The notes beneath the pieces are model-generated. The model saw only the letters and a list, made by a program, of their open reading frames with translations. It was not told the DNA's origin and searched no databases. A stretch of 64,000 nucleotides of DNA. Origin: an uncultured Lachnospiraceae bacterium (GTDB lineage: Bacteria; Bacillota; Clostridia; Lachnospirales; Lachnospiraceae). Both the position numbers and the translations under genes were made by a program. Where the stretch lies: NCBI GenBank assembly GCA_947626395.1, contig CANQRU010000009.1:1-64000 (forward strand), in the 5' to 3' direction. Positions within the stretch are counted from its first letter, which is position 1, and each line of letters opens with the position of its first letter. Below are positions 28,287 through 37,334 of this stretch, piece after piece.

Positions 28287-29333
28287 TTATGCCGGCCTAA
28301 ACATTTCACTGTGCTCGTCCATATATTCCTTCGCTGCTTCTATGCCGGCTTCGGCCGCTTCCCGAATCCAGCGGATCGCTCTTTCGGTCTCTTCCTCCAG
28401 GTGGTCGGCAATAAAATATTTCCCCGCTGTAAATTTTGCCTCCGCGTCTCCGGCTTCAGCTTTCTCAATAACAAGTCCAAAAGCTTCGTCGGAAGACACC
28501 GGCTCATTGAAGTTCAATGTATTTCCGCTTATTTCTCCTGCCATTGTGAACATATCAAGCGCTTCCATGTATCCATCCGGCGGCTGCCAGCCTTCATATT
28601 CTGATTTTTCTTCTATTTCAACATCTTCGCCCGCCCGGATGGCTTCCGCGAATTTCTCCAGAGATTCTTTTATATTCTTATCTACCTTTTCAGAAAGCGC
28701 GATAAGCTTGTCTATTGAGTCTGGCGGCACCCATTGGGAATAGGCGTGGAACACTTTAATAATCTTCTTGAACTCATTTTCATCTGCGTCATCTAATCGA
28801 TAATACAACTCATCCCATGCTGAGCCGTATTTCAATTCGAAAGCAAGACTGGCGCCAACAAAATCGTACACGATATCATCCTCGTTTTCTGTCTCTTCCG
28901 ATGATATCTCATATTGACAAGCTTCGCCCCCGTACTTATCGAAGATACAGCAAGCTACATATCCTTCATACCTGATAGATGGATATTGCTGCTTTATCGC
29001 CTTTAATGCTTCCAACAAAACATCATTTGCATTGACAAAATCACCATAATACAGTTTTCGGGGATCGAATGAAAAACAGACGCCATAGTCTTCTGTGTGC
29101 GCACCAAAAAAGGGGTACACATCCTCCGCCTCCGCATTTTCTGCATCTTCGATATGGGCCCTCACATATCTTATGATTGTATCCTTTATAGCTTCGTATT
29201 TTTCATTAAAAATCTCCGTAAAACGCGAAGCTATCTCAGCCCGAAGATCTGCAGCGCAATAAATATTAACTTGTGCGCAGCCGGCACTCGCATCCTCCAT
29301 AGTTGCATATATCAGACTTTCAGGTAACAGCAT
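28287..29333 (-). CDS. Uncharacterised protein with a C-terminal Sel1-like repeat
   Basis: C-terminus AEAGDAEAKFTAGKYFIADHLEEETERAIRWIREAAEAGIEAAKEYM. Confidence 0.6.
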   Translation of the reverse strand: MLLPESLIYATMEDASAGCAQVNIYCAADLRAEIASRFTEIFNEKYEAIKDTIIRYVRAHIEDAENAEAEDVYPFFGAHTEDYGVCFSFDPRKLYYGDFVNANDVLLEALKAIKQQYPSIRYEGYVACCIFDKYGGEACQYEISSEETENEDDIVYDFVGASLAFELKYGSAWDELYYRLDDADENEFKKIIKVFHAYSQWVPPDSIDKLIALSEKVDKNIKESLEKFAEAIRAGEDVEIEEKSEYEGWQPPDGYMEALDMFTMAGEISGNTLNFNEPVSSDEAFGLVIEKAEAGDAEAKFTAGKYFIADHLEEETERAIRWIREAAEAGIEAAKEYMDEHSEMFRPA

Positions 29334-29385
29334 TTCATATTCCTCCTCTTTTTCATTTTATTATGCCATCCGAAAGCTCCACTTC

Positions 29386-29568
29386 TTAGTCAGTCTCATA
29401 ATCAGACAATGAAACCCCATTCCGCCTCGTGATCTCAACCAGTTTATCCGGCGAAGCAGACTTGATTTCTGACGCTTCTGCCATGGTGCCGCCAAAATGC
29501 CCGACATAAAATGCGCCTCTGTTTTCCTCCGGCAAGTCCTCACGTAATTTGTCCGTGTTAATTTTCAT
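29386..29568 (-). CDS. Small uncharacterised 60-aa protein
   Basis: ORF with upstream gagg RBS; MKINTDKLREDLPEENRGAFYVGHFGGTMAEASEIKSASPDKLVEITRRNGVSLSDYETD. Confidence 0.5.
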   Translation of the reverse strand: MKINTDKLREDLPEENRGAFYVGHFGGTMAEASEIKSASPDKLVEITRRNGVSLSDYETD

Positions 29569-29600
29569 TACTTTTCCTCATGATTCTTCTTTTCTGCAAA

Positions 29601-31307
29601 TCATATATTCAAAACACCGATTGCATTAAGCGCCGCGGACAATTCCTTCCTGCCCCGCCGAACCTTCCCCTTAGCATTTAACGTATCGTAAAGGATCTCT
29701 GTACAGTCGCTGTCGCTCAGATTCGCTACGATATCCAGTCGAATTCGGGCCCGGGAAGTCCCGACATAATAAAGCAGTATATTTTCCGGGTCAAATGCAG
29801 ACCTGTCTACATCGGTCAGAATTACCGCATCAGCCTCCAGACCCTTAAATTTCCTGCACGTAGTAAATAGATATTTATCTCTGAATTTGCCGTCCCTGAC
29901 CTCACCGTTCAGAACGCTTGCTGTTTCTGTCTTACATGTCAGAATAACAACATCTTTGAAGCGATCGGCACTGAGCCCATCAATAATGCAATTTATGCGT
30001 TCTTTCTCCTCCTCCTGATCCTCACAAAAATAGAGTTTCGCAGGAGGTCCTTTAACGGCGCCCTCAAACAGTTTCGGCTTTCGCTCGGATATCGGTCGCA
30101 GCGAGGTTATCGCAATATTTTCCGTATTTCTGCAGTTTCGATGAAGAGTCAGCCTGCAGTCCAGGTCCCCGATAAACTTAGGCATTTCCCTCGCCTGTAC
30201 CAGCTGCAAACGATCATAAAAAACATAAAATGTGCCGCCCTGACATGTATCGATAATAATATCGTGAAGTAGCTGCAAAATATCGGTTTCTTCGATCACT
30301 TCGTTTCCGAAATCCTGCCCCTCGTCTATTATCACATGCTTATACGGAAATGCCTCGGAAATATAATAATCCTCCAATTTACTTTTTAGCAGGGCATAAT
30401 TCGGAAAGTTCGTGCTGCACATTTTGCAGGCAAAACCGGCAACCGTATAATATGCGATCAGGCTGTTCGGGTACGCTTTTTCCAAATACTCTCTCAGTCT
30501 CGCATTGAAACACAGAAAAAGAACGCTCTCGCCAGCATCCGCATGCCTTTGTGCCTTTTCAACCGCTATCATTGTTTTTCCCGTCCCGGCCGCGCCGTTA
30601 ACAGCAGCCGTCGGCTGTTCGTCCAGAAAGTCCAGAATATGGGCCTGCTCTTTCAACAGTCTGTGAAATACGATCTTCTTCAGTTCCGTATCAAATGTCG
30701 CCGAAGGTACTACATTGAACTGCGGACAGAAGATCTCCCGAACCAGCCGTCTGCACTCCGCCTCGCTCATATCTGTTTCCACTTTACCCGGGATTTCTAT
30801 CGCATAGATCCTGTTTAGAAACTCCTCCGGGTTTTTTAACGCCTCCCCTGTCAGAACAAGCGCCTTATCTCCTTCGGAAGGCAAATTCATGCTCCGGAGT
30901 CTCTCGCTGCTGACGGCTGGGAACCAAACTGCATGAAAGAATTTGCACTTTCTGAGAATGAACGAGACATTGCTGTCCGAAATATATTTCATCAGTTTAT
31001 ATTTGTTGGCGCTCGCCTGATTGAACGGTCCACCGTTATGCATCGGGATTCCATTTCCGTACAGCCAGCATCCGTCCCGGTACTGTACCTGTCCGGCTTT
31101 AGCCTCCAGACAGATTATACCCTTTAAGCGGTTCAGAATAACAAAATCTGTCTCGCTTTCATGAAAGGTATTGTCATGTACGTCGGTAATACGGAAGGAA
31201 TGAAACACATAGTAATCATCCGGCAGCAGAGCGAGAGCGTCGAACATAAGCCCTTCTTGGCTTGCAGCCTCAAAATTGCGCGGTCTTTCGGGAATCATTA
31301 TCGCCAT
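29601..31307 (-). CDS. NERD domain-containing superfamily I (UvrD-like) helicase, last gene of the DISARM-like locus
   Basis: N-terminal NERD-type ETDFVILNRLKGIICLEAKAGQV; Walker A VNGAAGTGKTMIAVEKA; HVIIDEGQDF; CRKFKGLEADAVIL; YYVGTSRAR. Internal ATG (31307) preferred because it is close to the drmB stop. Confidence 0.88.
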   Translation of the reverse strand: MAIMIPERPRNFEAASQEGLMFDALALLPDDYYVFHSFRITDVHDNTFHESETDFVILNRLKGIICLEAKAGQVQYRDGCWLYGNGIPMHNGGPFNQASANKYKLMKYISDSNVSFILRKCKFFHAVWFPAVSSERLRSMNLPSEGDKALVLTGEALKNPEEFLNRIYAIEIPGKVETDMSEAECRRLVREIFCPQFNVVPSATFDTELKKIVFHRLLKEQAHILDFLDEQPTAAVNGAAGTGKTMIAVEKAQRHADAGESVLFLCFNARLREYLEKAYPNSLIAYYTVAGFACKMCSTNFPNYALLKSKLEDYYISEAFPYKHVIIDEGQDFGNEVIEETDILQLLHDIIIDTCQGGTFYVFYDRLQLVQAREMPKFIGDLDCRLTLHRNCRNTENIAITSLRPISERKPKLFEGAVKGPPAKLYFCEDQEEEKERINCIIDGLSADRFKDVVILTCKTETASVLNGEVRDGKFRDKYLFTTCRKFKGLEADAVILTDVDRSAFDPENILLYYVGTSRARIRLDIVANLSDSDCTEILYDTLNAKGKVRRGRKELSAALNAIGVLNI

Positions 31308-31309
31308 TA

Positions 31310-33664
31310 TCAACTCTCCTTTAATAAATTCAGAATTGACTCGGGCGTCAGCTCCGCATCCAAACTGTAAAAACACCTGATATCACTGTTTTTTGCCGCC
31401 AGATAACAGTCTTCATTATCAGCCGTAAAAAACGCGACTCCCGATTTTTCCCAATACAGATCGCAGGCATATTGTTCGATGTCTCCGCTCATTCGGAACT
31501 GACAGTCTTTATGCGGTTTCTCTTTGCAGGAAAACTCTCTGTCCGCTTTTGCCAGATCAGACAGTAACGTAATTTCCTTCTCTTCATCTGACCAGGATTT
31601 TAAGTCGTTCCAGATTTCTCGATACGAAATATCTGCCAGGGAAATGCCCATATCCGTAACATAAAATTTATTTTTGTTCTGTCTGTCCGTCATGCCTTGA
31701 TCTGTACGAATATCCGTACTCTTCCAGGAACCGCCGTTAAATAGCTGCCTGGCATAAAAGCCCATATCCCTGTTTTCATAAATGCCGACAATTGTTCCCC
31801 TGTCTAAAAAGACATTAAATTCCTCACAGCTGGTTTCCGGTACCAGAGAGCAGGAATAGCAGGCAGCAAGATTCAGCATATCTCTCCCCTGTCCCCTGCT
31901 CAGATTGCATACCGGGTCATTTGAGCAGGCCACCGCTGCCTCCATGGCTTTCCTGAAAATGCCTGGGAATATATCTGAACGCCCCTGCCGAACCAATCCG
32001 CCCATTGTACCTTCGGAGTCACCGCTCGCAGTATAAATAAGGATGCCCGCCATCTGTTTGCCTTCCGCCTGCTCGCTGCAGTACAGTCTCTCTTTCAACG
32101 AAGCAATACTGTACCCGCATTCAAAGCTCAGCTGCTTGATCAAGGCGTGGGATATTGTGTGCAGCAGAAGAAACTTCGCGGTTATTTCCCTTGGTCTCGA
32201 TTCTCCGAAATAGGATGCGCGGTAATTCTCGTTAATCGTATCAATTCTGCGCTGTATTTCCGGGTGCTTCTCCTGCCATTCGGAAATTGCCGTTTCATCA
32301 AACTCGATAAATATTCCCTCTCCCCGAACTTCATACGCAGGATACCAATTTGAGTCGGACTGCTTTACGGAAACAATACGTTTCGATTCCTCGCTGTTTA
32401 CAGCAGGTTCCGCAGGTTTCAAACGGGTGAATCCGACCAGAGCCTGCACCTCGCGGACTTTATGTATCAGAGAAACATTTCTTATATACGGAATCGCATA
32501 GTCTTTTATATCCGTCTCCTCACGCACAAAATCACCGTATTCTTCTGTCGGCACTGATATTTCCCCGCTTAGCGCTTCATATTCTTCCGCCCGGTATTTG
32601 ACGCTCATGGTTGTATACTCTTCTTTATCCTCAGAGGCCATCCATTTTCTTTCCAATATCGGCGTTACCTTATCTGCGCCTACCCCTATTTCCAGGGAAA
32701 TGTCCTGAACATAACTTCCAATCGTACTTCTGATCACGTCAGGCAAAATGGTCTTTGGGATCGCCGTATTTTTTTTATAATCAGCTATAGCATCTTTACA
32801 TTTGGAAAACGCACTGCTTTGTTCAACCTTTTTTGTGACAAGGCTTGAATACGGAGGAATAACCAGCGAACTTTCCGTAACAGGAAAGTAGACGGATGAA
32901 CTTCCTCTCTGCAATACTTTCGGATATTTTCCGCAGTTCTCCTTTGTATGCTTCCACGGATGTCTTCCCGTGCATCTGAAATTATACCGATCGTCATATT
33001 TTTCATCCAGCTCCTGCAGTTTATTATTGTCAAAAGCGCCCTTCAATGTGGCTCTGGCCTTGCAGGTCTCACAGGAAACAGTCAGGCCTTCCAGCCCCTC
33101 CGTTGATGACGCGCTCGTCTTAAATGTTAATGACGGTCGCGGGCATATCGGTTTTACCCCGCCCATATTTTGACAATGAACCCACTTCACCCATGGGAAA
33201 TCATCAATATGACCACACTCACAGGCGGTGACGATACGTGTAACTACAAGATCCTGACCACATTTCGGGCACCTCATGTATTTGACCATCTCGGGATCGT
33301 TATCTAAAGTCCTTTGCTTCGCCTGTTTCCTGTAATCGCTTACCCAGTCTTTAATCGATTGAAACTTTCTGCATTTAGGGCAAAAATACCATTCGGGGAA
33401 CCGCGCATAGGAGATCCCCTCCCGACAATGCGGATCATCCCGACCGCCCGGAAGCCCGAAATAATCAACGTGCAGCACCTTCTCCAAGCGCTCATCATGT
33501 ATTTCAATCACCTGTTCTTTCCAGTATTCCGGAGCGGCAGTCATTAATGTCTGGCTTTGAAAATCAACCATGGCTCCGACTCCGTACTGCAAAACGGCCT
33601 GGGATGCACGAACTGAATATGTAATACGATTTAACTGTATTTTTTTGGCAGACTCCAACGCCAT
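31310..33664 (-). CDS. drmB: DUF1998 domain protein, DISARM DrmB
   Basis: RASQAVLQYGVGAMVDFQSQTLMTAAPEYW N-terminus; HTISHALIKQLSFECGYSIASLKERLY; ACYSCSLVPETSCEEFN; sits directly after drmA. Confidence 0.9.
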   Translation of the reverse strand: MALESAKKIQLNRITYSVRASQAVLQYGVGAMVDFQSQTLMTAAPEYWKEQVIEIHDERLEKVLHVDYFGLPGGRDDPHCREGISYARFPEWYFCPKCRKFQSIKDWVSDYRKQAKQRTLDNDPEMVKYMRCPKCGQDLVVTRIVTACECGHIDDFPWVKWVHCQNMGGVKPICPRPSLTFKTSASSTEGLEGLTVSCETCKARATLKGAFDNNKLQELDEKYDDRYNFRCTGRHPWKHTKENCGKYPKVLQRGSSSVYFPVTESSLVIPPYSSLVTKKVEQSSAFSKCKDAIADYKKNTAIPKTILPDVIRSTIGSYVQDISLEIGVGADKVTPILERKWMASEDKEEYTTMSVKYRAEEYEALSGEISVPTEEYGDFVREETDIKDYAIPYIRNVSLIHKVREVQALVGFTRLKPAEPAVNSEESKRIVSVKQSDSNWYPAYEVRGEGIFIEFDETAISEWQEKHPEIQRRIDTINENYRASYFGESRPREITAKFLLLHTISHALIKQLSFECGYSIASLKERLYCSEQAEGKQMAGILIYTASGDSEGTMGGLVRQGRSDIFPGIFRKAMEAAVACSNDPVCNLSRGQGRDMLNLAACYSCSLVPETSCEEFNVFLDRGTIVGIYENRDMGFYARQLFNGGSWKSTDIRTDQGMTDRQNKNKFYVTDMGISLADISYREIWNDLKSWSDEEKEITLLSDLAKADREFSCKEKPHKDCQFRMSGDIEQYACDLYWEKSGVAFFTADNEDCYLAAKNSDIRCFYSLDAELTPESILNLLKES

Positions 33665-33665
33665 A

Positions 33666-36600
33666 TTATTGACCCTCCTCCCAAATCAGTATATTGCCTG
33701 CTACCGTCGAGTCCACATTTCTCATGGATGTCATTGTATCGAATGCAGTGTCATTTCTGCTTGTATTAAAGGGCTTCAGTAACCGGCCTTCTCCATCGTC
33801 GGGAGTCTTGGCCATGAATTTTTCCCCGTAGTAAAAATGCTCCTCATCGTAGTTTTCAGCCAACTGTTCCCATTTTTCAAATATCGTATCTATTTCATCG
33901 GCCATTTCATCGGCATCATCTTTCATAGCGGAATTCAGACGCGACGAGATTTCAACCGCCCTTTGAATAATATAATCCTTAAGCTGAGATACCCTGTCTT
34001 TATACTCACTTCGCGTGAATTTTGCCGCCCCTTTTTCCGAACTTAATTCGTTTTCAAGCATCCGCATCATAGCGATCATAACAGCATGGAGCGCGCGGTC
34101 TCTCGCCGGTTTGGAAAAAGGCGTCGCTCCCGTAGGTTCGACAAACTTATAAAAAGATTCATGATACGCCTTAAACTGCTCATAGTGAGACCGGTCCCTG
34201 CTCTTCGAACCATCGTACATGGCGAACGCCATGCCCGGATAAGAGCGCCCTACCCGGCTTGACGCCTGAATATATTCGCTCGTCAGTTTCGGTTGCCCGA
34301 CCAGAAGCATTACATTCAAACGGGCCACATCAATACCTACCGAAATCATATTCGTAGCAAGCAATACATTGGACGGATATCTCTTATTGGCAATATTCTC
34401 TCCGGAATAGCTGAGTTTCTCAAGCTTGTCCAACGTTTCATTAAGCTGCGTAGTATTAATACGGCTCGTCAGTTCATCGGCTCTTGCGATCATTCGGGCG
34501 TCTCTTGCACCTCCGAGTCTATAAGCGGTTCTCTTAATGAAATCTTTCACATCATCGTCAACCAAAGTCGAACACTTACCCAGATCCTTCAAGCTGTTAA
34601 AATAAACCGTAAGCGTCCAATACTTATCCTTAATCTCGTCCGGCAGTTCCATCGTATTAATCTTCTGCAGCAGCGCCGCTATCGATCTGACTTCCATCAT
34701 TGCCTTTGTTTTTCCGGATGGCATCAACCCGATGTATTTCCGCCCGTAAATATTATTCTCATAGTTGATCTGTGATTCTCTCGCAAAAAAAGAATCCTCT
34801 GCATCCAGCGCCGGGTGTGGGAACTGGCTGACCTGACGGTTATACAATGCCGAGCACTGTTCTTTCGCTCTTCTTATGGTAGCTGTCGAAGCAATTATTT
34901 TTGTACATTTTCCATTCTTCCTGCACAGCGCATCAATGGCTGCCTCATACAGACCAACCATGGTTCCCAACGGACCGGAAATAAGATGCAATTCATCCTG
35001 AATAATGAGATCCGGCGTCCTGTTTTCCGAACAGGCGGCAAAAAAGGCACCGATTTCCTTTTTCCACGGAATCATCGCAAACTTATCGACTGTCCCGAAA
35101 AGCAGCGTGGGAGGACAGGCGTATAGCTCCTCATCAACGATCTGGATCGGAAGCTTAAGATTGAAAAAGCAGCTTTCCTGCGGACAGAATAGTTCAAAAT
35201 GCCTGTTGTTCCGCATCCTGTAACCAAAAAGTCCTTTGGCTTTTCCCTTTACATAGTCTTTTACCATTTTTGTACCGCACCACGGACACTTTAACACCTG
35301 GAACTTGTTATTCTGTTCTTTGACATACTGGAGATTGCTGCCCTGAGCATCCAGCAACGCCTTAAGCTTCTTCTTTGCGTCTTCATTCTTGTTCGGCGTA
35401 TGATCATTTCCGATCCAAAGGCCAATCGTGATCTCTGAGTCGCCCAAGGGATACTTTCCGTATTTCGGACGTCTTGAAACGGCATCCTGACGTATATATT
35501 CACAGGCGCAAATGAGCGTAGATGCCCTAGTAAACTGCTGCGCAGCCAAAAGCCGCAGCGTATACCGCATTATTACCGTAGTTCCGCCCGATTCCGCCGC
35601 ATGAGCCAGTCTACGGTAAAAGATCGTAAACGCAGTCAGGCCCAGATAAGCTTCCGTCTTTCCACCGCCGGTAGGAAACCATATTAAGTCCACGATCTCC
35701 CGCTGCAGAGAATCATCCTTAACAATAGCATCAATATCCATCAGGATAAAAGCGATTTGAAACAAACGCCACTCATAATTATCTCCGGTAAGTCCGGCAT
35801 TCGCAGCGTAATCAACAGACTCCATAAATGCGGAAACTTCCGTATCATCGGGATATCTGTCAATATTTGAGGTTTTATCCTGAAATCTCAGATGAACGCG
35901 CTGCATGAACATGGCCCTGTTCGCAAGCGTAAACGCTGTCCATGCCGCATCGTTTGTTTCTAATATACGAAGCCCGCCATTCATCCGCTCCTGCGCAGAA
36001 CGGCACCCGGTAATGTTGCTCCCCGCTGCTTTTTGATACTGAGGAGCCAAATCAGATTTCTTTCTTTCTAAATAATCGATCCATCGCCCGTATGCATCGA
36101 CAATTTTCTGTAATCCCGAAAGCTTTTGTGATCTTGATGCAGTTCTGTCCAAATCAGACAGATATCTCATTGACAGCACCGATCTGTCAATGCCATAATT
36201 CTTAGGAACCGAGAAATCCATGGGCGGAATCTCGACCTCCGGGAAAAAATCATTATAAATGGATCCGTGTCCTCTTTCATCAATTTCCCATTTGACAGAG
36301 GTACCTAACCCGCTTCCGTAAACCTTTTTGTTCCTGTACTGGAGTTCCAAAGACTGTTCTTCATCGTCCAGAGAATTAAAATCCGTCAAAGCGGAATACT
36401 CTCTGAACACGAAACCATTATCCTCCGACTCGATCCTTATCGTCGGCTGGAAAATGCATTTCGCTCCGTTTGATTTTCCTTCCTCATCATTAACAAGCAT
36501 GATCGTGACAGAAAAAAGATTCTCGCCGATCTTTCTTTTCAGCGCCGTTATTTTAGCGCTTGTTCCATCGAGGTTTTTGTTATCATCGGCATAATCTTTC

Positions 36601-37334
36601 CCCTCAAAATTCACGATCGGTTCTGCCGAATGCGGCTCCCTTACATATCCGCCTCTGAGCTGATCGCATAGTTTATACATAGCCGAGAAGATCCCATACT
36701 CTTCTCCGTCTGTAAAATCCTTTTCACTAATTTCCCTCACCTGTTTGCGGGTTAAAGCGACTTTAAGTTTCAGACTGCCCTCTTCTTTATCAAAGAAAAC
36801 ATAAGAAGACAGTTGTTCCGGAACAGCATATGTTTCCGGAGATTCCGGGAAAAAGGGAATTCGGCAGTCCGGCAAAACGGCATGTCGGTATGTAGCAAAA
36901 TCTACTTTGCAGCCTAATGTCTCCGGATCTTCAGATACCAAAAACGTCAGGCCAAAAGACGACGGCATATTCTGCGCTGCAAGGCTGATCTCTTCGTCCA
37001 GATTGTCCTCTTCCGCAGGCGTAACTGCATCATCCGATTCCGATGGCATGACAGCTTCCGTATTCGTTTCATCCATGTCATTCTCCGTCTCGGAAGCGGA
37101 AGCTTCCACCCGCGCCGATTCGTTGTTATCCGCATTCATCTTATTATTTCTCGGAAATAAAATACCGATCGAATACCGGATATCAGGAGAATTCGTGATC
37201 AATTCGTGCTCCTTATCCGGCAAAGATACCTCTGACCCGGGTCCGTAAAGTTCACGTCTGATCAGATTAATATACTCTTCTCTGGCTTTGAGATATTCTT
37301 TTGTTGTACTCATACGGCATTCTCCTCTAATCAA
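33666..37334 (-). CDS. drmA: DISARM helicase DrmA
   Basis: IWFPTGGGKTEAYLGLTAF (Walker A), DLIIQDELHLISGPLGTMVGLYE, IIASTATIRRA, MISVGIDVARLNVMLL, QASSRVGRSYPG. Confidence 0.92.
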   Translation of the reverse strand: MIRGECRMSTTKEYLKAREEYINLIRRELYGPGSEVSLPDKEHELITNSPDIRYSIGILFPRNNKMNADNNESARVEASASETENDMDETNTEAVMPSESDDAVTPAEEDNLDEEISLAAQNMPSSFGLTFLVSEDPETLGCKVDFATYRHAVLPDCRIPFFPESPETYAVPEQLSSYVFFDKEEGSLKLKVALTRKQVREISEKDFTDGEEYGIFSAMYKLCDQLRGGYVREPHSAEPIVNFEGKDYADDNKNLDGTSAKITALKRKIGENLFSVTIMLVNDEEGKSNGAKCIFQPTIRIESEDNGFVFREYSALTDFNSLDDEEQSLELQYRNKKVYGSGLGTSVKWEIDERGHGSIYNDFFPEVEIPPMDFSVPKNYGIDRSVLSMRYLSDLDRTASRSQKLSGLQKIVDAYGRWIDYLERKKSDLAPQYQKAAGSNITGCRSAQERMNGGLRILETNDAAWTAFTLANRAMFMQRVHLRFQDKTSNIDRYPDDTEVSAFMESVDYAANAGLTGDNYEWRLFQIAFILMDIDAIVKDDSLQREIVDLIWFPTGGGKTEAYLGLTAFTIFYRRLAHAAESGGTTVIMRYTLRLLAAQQFTRASTLICACEYIRQDAVSRRPKYGKYPLGDSEITIGLWIGNDHTPNKNEDAKKKLKALLDAQGSNLQYVKEQNNKFQVLKCPWCGTKMVKDYVKGKAKGLFGYRMRNNRHFELFCPQESCFFNLKLPIQIVDEELYACPPTLLFGTVDKFAMIPWKKEIGAFFAACSENRTPDLIIQDELHLISGPLGTMVGLYEAAIDALCRKNGKCTKIIASTATIRRAKEQCSALYNRQVSQFPHPALDAEDSFFARESQINYENNIYGRKYIGLMPSGKTKAMMEVRSIAALLQKINTMELPDEIKDKYWTLTVYFNSLKDLGKCSTLVDDDVKDFIKRTAYRLGGARDARMIARADELTSRINTTQLNETLDKLEKLSYSGENIANKRYPSNVLLATNMISVGIDVARLNVMLLVGQPKLTSEYIQASSRVGRSYPGMAFAMYDGSKSRDRSHYEQFKAYHESFYKFVEPTGATPFSKPARDRALHAVMIAMMRMLENELSSEKGAAKFTRSEYKDRVSQLKDYIIQRAVEISSRLNSAMKDDADEMADEIDTIFEKWEQLAENYDEEHFYYGEKFMAKTPDDGEGRLLKPFNTSRNDTAFDTMTSMRNVDSTVAGNILIWEEGQ

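Noticed and set aside
29601-31307. NERD-helicase considered as DrmC
   Set aside because: No phospholipase D HxK motifs; the motifs present are NERD and SF1 helicase.
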